The notes under the pieces are model-generated. The model saw only the letters and a program-made list of their open reading frames with translations. It made no database searches and was not told where the DNA came from. Source: JAHEJB01 sp041748175 (GTDB taxonomy: Bacteria; Bacteroidota; Rhodothermia; Rhodothermales; Rubricoccaceae). From it: 43,591 nucleotides of DNA. How positions within the stretch are numbered: the stretch's first letter is position 1; each line of letters begins with the position of its first letter. A program made the position numbers and the translations under genes. Location: assembly GCA_041748175.1 (NCBI GenBank), contig JBGTDU010000033.1, positions 1-43,591 on the forward strand, read 5' to 3'. Positions 33,358 through 40,591 of the stretch are shown here, in pieces.

Positions 33358-34029
33358 ATGCTCACACTGCCCACCATTCTCCTCGTCAGCTATTTGCTGG
33401 GCAGCATCCCAAACAGTGTGATTGCCGGGCGGGTCCGCGGGGTCGATCTGCACAAAATGGGTAGTGGCAATGCGGGGGCGACCAATGTCTTCCGAACGCT
33501 TGGAAAAGGAGCTGGCGCACTTGTCTTTTGTGGCGATGTTGTAAAGGGACTCCTCGCCACGGTCTTGGTCAGTCAGCTGCGACTGGAGGACGGATTGCCC
33601 GCCTGGATGGGCCCTGACGCGGAAGCATGGATTAAAGTGATCGCGGGATCGGCCGCTATTCTGGGCCACGTATACACCGGCATTGGCCGCTATTTCTACG
33701 GCACGTTCCGTGGTGGAAAAGGAGTGGCCACCGGCATGGGGATGTTGCTGGGCCTCATCCCCGTCGCCATTGTCACTGCCGTCGCGATCTTTGCCTTCCT
33801 GGTCTACTCCAGCCGCTTGGTTTCGTTGGGCTCGATCCTGGCCACGCTCTCTCTGCCTTTCAGTTTGTTGATTCAGCGCGACACGTTCGGCTGGGATATT
33901 CCCGGCCCCATCTTTGGGTTTGCTCTGGTTGTTCCACTGTTCATTTTGTACACCCACCGATCGAACGTGAAGCACTTGTTGGCAGGCACTGAGCGGCGCC
34001 TTGGCAGGAAGAGCGAGCCCGACACGTGA
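33358..34029 (+). CDS. plsY: Acyl-phosphate:glycerol-3-phosphate 1-O-acyltransferase
   Basis: A 223-aa polytopic enzyme of phospholipid synthesis, transferring acyl groups from acyl-phosphate to glycerol-3-phosphate. The three PlsY motifs are visible: LLGSIPNSVIAGR, GSGNAGATNVFRTLGKGAGALVF.GDVVKG and GRYFYGTFRGGKGVATGMGMLLGL. Five to seven membrane helices are expected. The ATG at 33358 (MLTLPTILLVSYLLG) matches the usual N-terminus; the frame extending to 33202 is not supported. Confidence 0.95.
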   Translation: MLTLPTILLVSYLLGSIPNSVIAGRVRGVDLHKMGSGNAGATNVFRTLGKGAGALVFCGDVVKGLLATVLVSQLRLEDGLPAWMGPDAEAWIKVIAGSAAILGHVYTGIGRYFYGTFRGGKGVATGMGMLLGLIPVAIVTAVAIFAFLVYSSRLVSLGSILATLSLPFSLLIQRDTFGWDIPGPIFGFALVVPLFILYTHRSNVKHLLAGTERRLGRKSEPDT

Positions 34030-34057
34030 GCCCCTTGTCGGTCGCTGGAGACTGTGC

Positions 34058-34528
34058 TTATTCGTAAAAGTCCTTGGGGCGGACAGGCTGACCAAGAAGA
34101 TTAGAGCTGCCTGCGTCGATCAGGATGCGCCCAGCCATCGCTTCGCGGCCCAAAAGCATGGGGAACCTTAGCAGCCGGCGGTTTGCCAGGGTGACTTCGA
34201 TCGGCCAGGCACCGGCGTCGGACTTCATCCCCAAGCGAAAATTTGTCCGTATAACGAAGCGCTCCTCGACATGGCCGCTGGACGAGATCACCTCTCGCCG
34301 GTCGACGATGGGAGCCTCGCAGCGCACTTTCAGATCTCGGTTCCTTCGGTGGAAGGGACGGAACACAAACCGCACGAAGGCCTCCCCATCCTTATCGAAT
34401 TTTACAATGTTCGTCGCGTGAAGCGCCGACGTGGTCGCTCCGCTATCAATCTTGCAGCGAACGGCCAACAATCCTAACTCCGGCAAGGAGACCCACTCGC
34501 GCCATCCTATAGTCTGGAGCTCACTCAA
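34058..34528 (-). CDS. RimK-associated retropepsin-like protease (putative ATP-dependent zinc protease family)
   Basis: A 156-aa protein of the COG4067 type. It begins IGWREWVSLPELGLLAVRCKIDSGATTSALHA with the aspartic-protease-like DSGA motif (D28), and continues to PMLLGREAMAGRILIDAGSSNLLG. In many bacteria this family is encoded next to rimK-like ATP-grasp ligases, but none is present here. Its start overlaps the end of pyrB by 8 bp, so it is co-translated with pyrimidine genes. No biochemical role can be given. Confidence 0.85.
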   Translation of the reverse strand: MSELQTIGWREWVSLPELGLLAVRCKIDSGATTSALHATNIVKFDKDGEAFVRFVFRPFHRRNRDLKVRCEAPIVDRREVISSSGHVEERFVIRTNFRLGMKSDAGAWPIEVTLANRRLLRFPMLLGREAMAGRILIDAGSSNLLGQPVRPKDFYE

Positions 34529-35495
34529 TCGCGGAACCTCCCGAAAGCAAATAGAGCACGGCCATTCGCACCGCCACGCCGTTCGTTACCTGATTGAGGA
34601 TGATTGCTCGTTCGTGATCGACGACGTTGCTGGCAAGCTCAACGCCCCTGTTTACAGGCCCGGGATGCATGATCCGCAAGTTGGGGTTGCGCTCTAGGTG
34701 CTCGAGCCGGATGCCGAAACGGTCGTGGTATTCCCTCAGGCTTGGGAAGAGACCAGCACCCTGGCGTTCGAGCTGGATACGCAGCGCCATCGCGACGTCG
34801 CAGCCTTCGAGGGCCTCGTCGAGCCGATTGGTTACGCGGACGCCAAGTCGTTCGACTTCGACGGGCATCATCGTGCGCGGTCCGCAGAGTGTGACGTTGG
34901 CACCTAGCGCTTTCAGGCCATGGATGTTTGACCGTGCGACGCGGCTATGCGAGATGTCGCCGATGATGGCGATGTTCAATCCCGAAAAGTCAAAATCAGT
35001 GCGGCGTGACAGGTCTGGACTTTCGATTTCCGAGATCGTGAGCATGTCCAGCAACGCCTGCGTCGGGTGCTCGTGGGCGCCGTCGCCCGCGTTGATGACG
35101 ACGCCATCGATCCATCGCGTCAGGAAGGCGGGCGCGCCGGGACTTTCGTGGCGAATAACCACGACATCGGTCTTCATTGCCTCAATATTCTGCGCGGTGT
35201 CCTTGAGGCTCTCCCCCTTCGAAACCGACGAGCCCGACGCGGAAAAGTTGACCACGTCTGCCGAAAGGCGCTTTTCGGCAAGTTCGAATGAGATGCGCGT
35301 CCGCGTACTGGCTTCGAAGAACAGGTTCACCACGGTCACGCCCCGGAGGCTCGGCACTCGCTTGATCGGGCGGTCCAGCACCGCCCGCATTTCCCGGGCC
35401 GTTCCAAGTATCAGCCGGATCTCGTCGGCGCCGTAATCCGCCAGCCCCAGAAGGTGGCGGTGTTTGAGCCGGTCGATGGGCGTCGGCTCCGTCAT
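34521..35495 (-). CDS. pyrB: Aspartate carbamoyltransferase catalytic subunit
   Basis: A 324-aa ATCase catalytic chain forming carbamoyl-aspartate in pyrimidine synthesis. The carbamoyl-phosphate binding motif STRTRISFELAEKRL, the SKGESLKDTAQNIEAM segment, the HPTQALLDMLTI motif and the C-terminal IMHPGPVNRGVELASNVVD are intact. Length is standard for the class that works with pyrR. Its ATG overlaps the pyrR stop (ATGA). No pyrI is present. Confidence 0.97.
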   Translation of the reverse strand: MTEPTPIDRLKHRHLLGLADYGADEIRLILGTAREMRAVLDRPIKRVPSLRGVTVVNLFFEASTRTRISFELAEKRLSADVVNFSASGSSVSKGESLKDTAQNIEAMKTDVVVIRHESPGAPAFLTRWIDGVVINAGDGAHEHPTQALLDMLTISEIESPDLSRRTDFDFSGLNIAIIGDISHSRVARSNIHGLKALGANVTLCGPRTMMPVEVERLGVRVTNRLDEALEGCDVAMALRIQLERQGAGLFPSLREYHDRFGIRLEHLERNPNLRIMHPGPVNRGVELASNVVDHERAIILNQVTNGVAVRMAVLYLLSGGSAIE

Positions 35496-36103
35496 GCGCG
35501 TCCCTCCTCCACCATCTGCGGCTCTACGAGCCAGACGCCGTCCTCGTCGTCGATCTCAGTCAGGCGCACACGCACCTCTTCGCCAGCAATGGTCGGCACG
35601 GTCCGCCCGATGAAATCCGGAGCGACCGGGAGCTCTCGCAGACCGCGGTCGATGAACGCGAGGAAACGCACGGACGCGGGGCGCCCGAGGTCCATGATGG
35701 CATCGAGCGCCGCGCGCGTCGTGCGACCGGTGTAGAGGACGTCGTCAACGAGGACAAGGCGACGGTCATCCACGTCGAATGGGATATCCGTCGGTTGGAC
35801 GACGGGCTGACGAAACCGCGTGCGGTAATCGTCGCGATAGAGTGTGGAATCCAGCACACCGAAAGGCAGCCGGATGCCTTCGAATCCTTCAATCTTGTCC
35901 CTCAGGCGCCGTGCAATGTGGACGCCCCGCGTCTGCATCCCAACCAGCGCCAGCCGCTCAACGGGCTTGGCTTCACCGTCCACAACAGGCAGACTATCGT
36001 CGAGATGCTCGACGATCTGACGCGCGAGGCGGTTCAGCGTCCGATCAACATCGGCGGCGTCCATCAACCGCGCCTTGACCGTGTCCGTTTCGGGCAGAGG
36101 CAT
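35492..36103 (-). CDS. pyrR: Bifunctional pyr operon regulator/uracil phosphoribosyltransferase
   Basis: A 203-aa PyrR. The PRPP-binding loop LVLVDDVLYTGRTTRAALDAIMDLGRP is diagnostic, with IVEHLDD/ALVGMQTRGVHIARRL upstream and FLAFIDRGLRELPVAPDFIGRTVPT downstream. It is slightly longer than the usual ~180 aa at the N-terminus. In Gram-positives PyrR binds leader RNA to attenuate pyr transcription. Here it heads pyrRB plus the protease gene. Its 5' leader is occupied by heptamer repeats, and no correctly oriented PyrR binding loop was seen. Confidence 0.95.
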   Translation of the reverse strand: MPLPETDTVKARLMDAADVDRTLNRLARQIVEHLDDSLPVVDGEAKPVERLALVGMQTRGVHIARRLRDKIEGFEGIRLPFGVLDSTLYRDDYRTRFRQPVVQPTDIPFDVDDRRLVLVDDVLYTGRTTRAALDAIMDLGRPASVRFLAFIDRGLRELPVAPDFIGRTVPTIAGEEVRVRLTEIDDEDGVWLVEPQMVEEGRA

Positions 36104-36119
36104 GGTGGGAAGTTAGAAC

Positions 36120-36366
36120 TCTGAGCGATGAAGGGTGAAGGGAAAAAGGTGAAGGATGAAGGGGTGAGAGGGGGAGTAGGGGAGTGGGTGAAGTGATGCG
36201 GGGTAAGGGAAAGTGGGAGACTGTTGCTGGTAGGGCGTGCTCGCCGAGCGCGCCAGTTGAAGTCGTCCTGAGGCACTGAGAGGCAGGTGGTCGTCCAATG
36301 CCGAAATCCGATGTCCCAATCCGAAATCCAGAAATCCGATATATCCTTCACTCTTCACCCTTCACC
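36120..36366. repeat. Compound heptamer-repeat region H8 upstream of pyrR
   Basis: The left part is purine-rich with words such as gatgaag-ggtgaag, continuing to about 36220. The right part has gaaatcc words (36302-36340) and then ccttcac-tcttcac-ccttcac (36345-36366). The ends are complementary (TGAAGGGTGAAG against CTTCACCCTTCA), giving a large potential hairpin. The region fills the pyrR upstream space and its last base is the first base of the neighbouring stop codon. Confidence 0.7.
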
Positions 36367-36890
36367 TACCAGACCCACTTCGGCACACTCAGCATCAGCA
36401 GCCAACATGGGAAGGCCATGAAGTAGATGACGCCCGCGACGAGCGGCGTGTGTTCCAGCATCCCGGTCATCGAGAGCAGGTTGTACCAGTCGTGGCTTTC
36501 GGGGCCGAGACCTCCGAGGAGTGGAAGAGCCCGGTCTTGCGCGTCGGCCGCGTAGATACTCACATCGACGAAATTCTGGCCCAGCCAGAACAGCGATAGT
36601 TGCGTCCCGATTCGCTGATCGTGCCGGTAGCAGCTCCACGCCACGATGGATGGCAGGATGAGCTGGAGCAATGAACCTCCGGCGATCATCATGAACTCGC
36701 CGAAGAACCGGAAGAAAAAGTGCCCCGCTTCGTGCGGCAGGAGGTTGAGCGAATGTACGAGCAGCCCGATCACGCCGGTCGCGTCGTAGTCCCCGGTGCC
36801 CTGAGCGAAGTACGCGCAAAAAGGCAGCAGCAGCAGTCCGAACCCGTACTGCCGGAGCCACTCCCGCCGTTCGATGGTAATAATGACCAT
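36366..36890 (-). CDS. Integral membrane protein with HEAGH motif (putative M50-like metalloprotease)
   Basis: A 174-aa protein with about four to five membrane helices. It carries HEAGH (H53, E54, H57) in LLPHEAGHFFFRFFG, placed in or beside a membrane helix as in site-2-type zinc proteases. It also carries a second conserved-looking block LGQNFVDVSIYAADAQD (D109, D116) that could supply a third metal ligand, and HDWYNLL (H133). The protein is shorter than typical M50 enzymes and has no PDZ domain. Its protease function is inferred from the motif only. It is flanked by heptamer elements. Confidence 0.65.
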   Translation of the reverse strand: MVIITIERREWLRQYGFGLLLLPFCAYFAQGTGDYDATGVIGLLVHSLNLLPHEAGHFFFRFFGEFMMIAGGSLLQLILPSIVAWSCYRHDQRIGTQLSLFWLGQNFVDVSIYAADAQDRALPLLGGLGPESHDWYNLLSMTGMLEHTPLVAGVIYFMAFPCWLLMLSVPKWVW

Positions 36891-37209
36891 GACGCCAGAC
36901 GTATCGGCGTTCCGGTGAACGGCTAAACCGGAATCCTACTCCGAAGGCCTCAAACCAGGGCGGTGGACCGTAGTGGAGGACCGATTTCAAACTGGTCAAA
37001 GTTGAAGTTGGATGGCTGGAGGTTCGTTTCCGGCTTGGGCGTCCTCGCGCGGATCTGGAGATCCGCGGTCCCGGAGTTTCCAGGAGCCTGAACTCTCTCC
37101 TCGCCGCCTCCCTACTTACCAATCTGCCTACCTGACTACCTGCCCACCGTTTCCGAAATCCGAAATCCGAGGCGTCTGCGTTTAGCTTGCGTCCTCTTCC
37201 CGAAACACC
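36891..37209. other. Divergent spacer with 9-bp hairpin, between the HEAGH gene and the DUF58 gene
   Basis: A perfect dyad CGCGGATCT (37048-37056) GG AGATCCGCG (37059-37067) lies mid-region, followed by a pyrimidine/GAAATCC-type heptamer stretch (37111-37172). No ORF or RNA gene is recognised. Promoters for both flanking genes should be here but were not identified. Confidence 0.5.
37111..37172. repeat. Heptamer-repeat stretch H9
   Basis: Words of 7 nt: acttacc-aatctgc-ctacctg-actacct-gcccacc, followed by gtttccg-aaatccg-aaatccg-agg. The second part matches the gaaatcc words at 36302-36340. A facing complementary arm is not obvious, so this may be a half element. Confidence 0.55.
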
Positions 37210-38145
37210 GTGCCCGAGACCGCCTCCTCTCCACAACTCCTCACACCCGAAGTGCTCTCACGCCTCGACTCGATGGAGTTGCGCGCGCGGCTGATCGTTG
37301 AGGGGTTCATCACGGGGATGCACAAGAGCCCCTACCACGGGTTTTCCGTCGAGTTCGCCGAGCACCGGCCCTACAATTCGGGCGACGAGCTTCGCCACGT
37401 CGACTGGAAGGTTTTCGCCAAGAGCGACCGCTACTACGTGAAGCAGTACGAGGAGGAGACAAACCTCCGGCACTTCGTCGTGCTCGACACCAGCGCTTCG
37501 ATGCGGTATCAGGGCTCTGCTCCTGTCACCAAACTGGAATACGGCGCCACCCTCTCCGCCGCGTTGCACTACCTGATGGTTCGCCAGCGGGATGCCACGG
37601 GGCTGATCGCATTTGACGAGAAGGTCCACACTATCCGCCCACCCAAGAGCACCTCCGGACATCTGCGCGGGCTGCTTGTGGTTCTCGATGAAATTGCACG
37701 CGCCGAGCCCTCCGGGAAAAAAACGACCTCCGCTGCGGGAGCGCTTCACGACGTCGCCGAACGCATCCAGCGGCGCGCACTGGTTGCCGTGGTCACGGAC
37801 CTTTTCGAGAACGTCGCCGCCCACGACGAGCTCCTCAAAGCCCTTCGTCACCTCCGATATCGCGGCCACGAGGTCCTCGTCTTCCACGTTCTCGATGCCG
37901 CCACGGAACGCCGCTTTGCGTTCCCCGACGTCCCGATGGTTTTCCGCGATATGGAAACCGGTGCCGAGGTCAGCCTCCAGCCCGCGCAGCTGCGCGAATC
38001 GTATGCCGACGCAGTGACGGCGTTCACGGAGAATTTCCGCCTGCGCTGCCGTGAGATGGCCGTCGACTTTGTGGAACTCGATACGTCGCAGCCCTACGAC
38101 GAGGCGCTGATGACGTATCTCAATAAGCGACGCCGACTGTTTTGA
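37210..38145 (+). CDS. DUF58 domain-containing protein (von Willebrand A-like)
   Basis: A 311-aa soluble DUF58 protein. It contains the signature EHRPYNSGDELRHVDWKVFAKSD (residues ~51-73) and a MIDAS-like DTSASM (D93, S95, S97) opening a vWA-type domain. Members are usually encoded next to MoxR AAA+ ATPases, with a proposed chaperone role; no moxR is adjacent here. The GTG at 37210 is the start. The stop is followed within 12 bp by heptamer element H10. Confidence 0.9.
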   Translation: MPETASSPQLLTPEVLSRLDSMELRARLIVEGFITGMHKSPYHGFSVEFAEHRPYNSGDELRHVDWKVFAKSDRYYVKQYEEETNLRHFVVLDTSASMRYQGSAPVTKLEYGATLSAALHYLMVRQRDATGLIAFDEKVHTIRPPKSTSGHLRGLLVVLDEIARAEPSGKKTTSAAGALHDVAERIQRRALVAVVTDLFENVAAHDELLKALRHLRYRGHEVLVFHVLDAATERRFAFPDVPMVFRDMETGAEVSLQPAQLRESYADAVTAFTENFRLRCREMAVDFVELDTSQPYDEALMTYLNKRRRLF

Positions 38146-38156
38146 AGCGACGGAGT

Positions 38157-38226
38157 AGTGCGTAATGCGTAGTGCGTAATGCGTAGTGCGTATCGGGAAA
38201 AAGGACACGCAATCCGCACTACGTAC
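38157..38226. repeat. Heptamer-repeat hairpin H10 (DUF58/M28 junction)
   Basis: The left arm is the most regular tandem in the window: agtgcgt-aatgcgt-agtgcgt-aatgcgt-agtgcgt. The right arm on the opposite strand reads gtacgta-gtgcgga-ttgcgtg. About 14 of 18 positions of the inner arms can pair. It has the same words as the act-cox copies, but here it lies between plus-strand genes. Confidence 0.8.
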
Positions 38227-38251
38227 AAACCCACCTACCTACCTCTCCTTG

Positions 38252-39961
38252 ATGAACCGCCTTCTGCCTCTCGTCGCACTTCTCGGTTTCGCATCAGCGG
38301 CCTTCGCCCAGACGCCTACTGTTTTCGACGATCCTAATCTCGTTGAGCACTACCAGCGCACCATCACGCCGGAAGAACTCGCTGGCCACCTTTACTTTTA
38401 CGCGTCCGATTTCTTGGAAGGCCGCGAGACAGCGACACGCGGCCAACATCTTGCCGCTCTCTACCTCGCCAGCCAGCATCAAGGCATGGGCATGGAGCCG
38501 CGAGGGACAGCGTCGCCGACGGGACCGCACGATCCGCGCGCTTTTCTCCAGCCCTTTGACCTTGAGCGTGAGGTGATCGTCCACGCCAATCTGTCTGTTC
38601 GCAGTGGCGCCGGCGTTAGCAGGGTCAGTGAATACGGGACCGGCGATCAGGCGGGCCCTAACTTCACGATTTCCGGGGATCAGTATCTCCTCTTTGGCAA
38701 CGCCGGTGACGTTGAGGCCGTCGTCGTTTTTGGTGGATTTGGGATTGAAACCGAGGCGTACGACGACTACGCGGCGATGACGATCGCTGGCGTCAGTCCG
38801 GCGGGAAGCTGGCTGATGATCCTCGATGGTGAACCCGAGAACGCCGACGGCGCGAGCCTGATTACCGACGACGGCTCGCCTTCCCCATACTCGCAGAACA
38901 CGTTTCTGAAGCTCCAGGGCGCTTTTCAGCATGGTTTTCCTGCGGGCATATTGATGGTTTCCGAGGACGACAGCGAGACCTTCGCCGCTGCTGTTCGGTC
39001 GCGGCTCTCCACGATGGGCAACCTTACGCTTCCATCCGATGGAGAAAGCCCGATCCGACAGATCCCGCCGATCTATTCGATTTCGCATGATCTTGCCGAT
39101 GGCATCCTGGCTGGAAGTGGCCGCACCGTAGCAGAGCTCCGTGCTTCCATCAACGCATCCGTAGAGCCGGACGTCTTCCTGATCGAAGACACGCGACTGG
39201 CCAGCACGATTGAGAAGGGATCGGAATTGGTCACCACGGAGAACGTCGCCGCATTCATCGAAGGCTCTGACCCTGTTCTGAAGGAAGAGGTCGTCGTTAT
39301 CAGCGCCCACCTTGATCACATCGGCATCGACCCGACGAAGAATGGCGACCAGATCAATAACGGCGCAGACGATGATGGCTCCGGGAGCGTGGCTCTTCTT
39401 GAAATTGCCGAGGCCTTCCAGCGCGCGAAGGAAGACGGGCACGGCCCTCGCCGATCCATCCTTTTCCTCCATGTATCCGGTGAAGAAAAAGGCTTGCTTG
39501 GCTCCGCGTATTACGCGGACCGAGAGCCCCTCTTCCCCCTCGAAAGCACGGTGGCCGACCTCAACATCGATATGATCGGGCGGCACGACCCGACCTACGA
39601 AGGCAGCGACCAGTACGTAGACATTATTGGCGCAGAGCTAATCTCGACCGACCTCGACGACATCAGTACGCGCGTCAACGAAGTGACGGGCCTCGGCCTT
39701 GAACTCTCAAAACGCTTCAATTCGCTCGACGACCCCGAGCAGTTCTTCCGCCGCTCCGATCACTGGAACTTCGGCAAGCATCAGATTCCGTTCATCTTTT
39801 ATTTCAACGGCACACACGAGGACTACCACGGCGTCGATGACGAGCCCGACAAAATTGACTATGACCTGTACGCACTGCGTGCCCGGCTCATTTTTGGAAC
39901 GGCCTGGCAGATTGCCAATCAGGCGGCGCGGCCCGCTGTCTCGGGCGTGGGGTTCAATTGA
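38252..39961 (+). CDS. Secreted M28 family zinc aminopeptidase-like peptidase
   Basis: A 569-aa exported peptidase. The signal peptide MNRLLPLVALLGFASAAFAQ is clear, and the ATG at 38252 is chosen for it; the frame from 38186 translates a heptamer repeat. All metal-ligand blocks of M28 are present: H353 (AHLDHIG), D373-D375 (GADDDGSG), E411/E412 (GEEKGLLGS), D440 (NIDMIGR) and H526 (DYHGVDDEPDKIDYD). The region between ~80 and ~290 is likely an inserted PA-like domain. It probably trims peptides in the periplasm or outside. Unlike the other secreted proteins here, it has no C-terminal sorting domain. Confidence 0.92.
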   Translation: MNRLLPLVALLGFASAAFAQTPTVFDDPNLVEHYQRTITPEELAGHLYFYASDFLEGRETATRGQHLAALYLASQHQGMGMEPRGTASPTGPHDPRAFLQPFDLEREVIVHANLSVRSGAGVSRVSEYGTGDQAGPNFTISGDQYLLFGNAGDVEAVVVFGGFGIETEAYDDYAAMTIAGVSPAGSWLMILDGEPENADGASLITDDGSPSPYSQNTFLKLQGAFQHGFPAGILMVSEDDSETFAAAVRSRLSTMGNLTLPSDGESPIRQIPPIYSISHDLADGILAGSGRTVAELRASINASVEPDVFLIEDTRLASTIEKGSELVTTENVAAFIEGSDPVLKEEVVVISAHLDHIGIDPTKNGDQINNGADDDGSGSVALLEIAEAFQRAKEDGHGPRRSILFLHVSGEEKGLLGSAYYADREPLFPLESTVADLNIDMIGRHDPTYEGSDQYVDIIGAELISTDLDDISTRVNEVTGLGLELSKRFNSLDDPEQFFRRSDHWNFGKHQIPFIFYFNGTHEDYHGVDDEPDKIDYDLYALRARLIFGTAWQIANQAARPAVSGVGFN

Positions 39962-39978
39962 GGTTGCCCATGCCGTAG

Positions 39979-39998
39979 CGCCGTAGCATGCTACGGCG
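39979..39998. repeat. Perfect 20-bp palindrome preceding the repeat array
   Basis: CGCCGTAGCATGCTACGGCG is its own reverse complement. It lies 18 bp after the M28 stop and shares the core CGTAGCATGCTACG with the second palindrome at 40061-40080. Followed by CGTGGGGGATGG, the same GGGGGATGG tail that ends every array unit. Confidence 0.8.
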
Positions 39999-40060
39999 GC
40001 GTGGGGGATGGCGACCAGCCTTCCCGCAAAGGAACCGGATATCCTCGCCCAGGCGGGCGA

Positions 40061-40080
40061 CGTCGTAGCATGCTACGACG
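40061..40080. repeat. Second perfect 20-bp palindrome at the array edge
   Basis: CGTCGTAGCATGCTACGACG is self-complementary. It is followed by CTACGGGGGATGGG, which runs into the first array unit. A near-copy with one mismatch in its core (GTAGCCTGCTAC) closes the array at about 40511-40530. Confidence 0.8.
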
Positions 40081-40088
40081 CTACGGGG

Positions 40089-40543
40089 GATGGGTATCGC
40101 GAATCGTCCGGGCGACACGCTGTGGTATGCGACCGCGTTGCGGGGGATGGTTATCGCGAATCATCCGGAGGCGCACTGTGGTATGCGACCGCGTTGCGGG
40201 GGATGGGTATCGCGAATCGTCCGGGCGACACGCTGTGGTATGCGACCGCGTTGCGGGGGATGGTTATCGCGAATCATCCGGAGGCGCGCTGTGGTATGCG
40301 ACCGCGTTGCGGGGGATGGTTATCGCGAATCATCTGGGGGGCGCTGTGGTATGCGACCGCGTTGCGGGGGATGGTTATCGCGAATCATCTGGGGGGGCGC
40401 TGTGGTATGCGACCGCATTGCGAGGGATGGGTATCGCGAATCGTCCGGGGGCGCGCTGTGGTATGCGACCGCATTTCGAGGGATGGGTATCGCGAATCGT
40501 CCGGGGGCACGCCGTAGCCTGCTACGACGCTACGGGGGATGGA
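40089..40543. repeat. Array of eight ~56-bp tandem repeats
   Basis: TATCGCGAATC anchors occur at 40095, 40152, 40208, 40265, 40321, 40376, 40432 and 40488, giving units of 57, 56, 57, 56, 55, 56 and 56 bp. Each unit holds TATCGCGAATC, a variable CRTCYGG...GCGC stretch, CTGTGGTATGCGACCGC and GCGGGGGATGG. Units 1-4 alternate types A-B-A-B, units 5-6 and 7-8 are two further pairs. Because the period is not a multiple of 3, the open frames across it change register and are not protein repeats. There are no unique spacers, so it is not CRISPR. Confidence 0.9.
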
Positions 40544-40591
40544 TTGTGTGTATCGTGCGGTTGATTCGTCAATCGATCTCCACTCTTGCCC

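Noticed and set aside
36276..36284. CTGAGAGGC, matching the core of the PyrR RNA-binding loop consensus, upstream of pyrR
   Set aside because: It reads on the plus strand, whereas pyrR is transcribed from the minus strand; the minus-strand sequence does not match. Probably chance.
40089..40543. Possible CRISPR array
   Set aside because: Units are contiguous and similar over their whole length with no unique spacers, and no cas gene is present.
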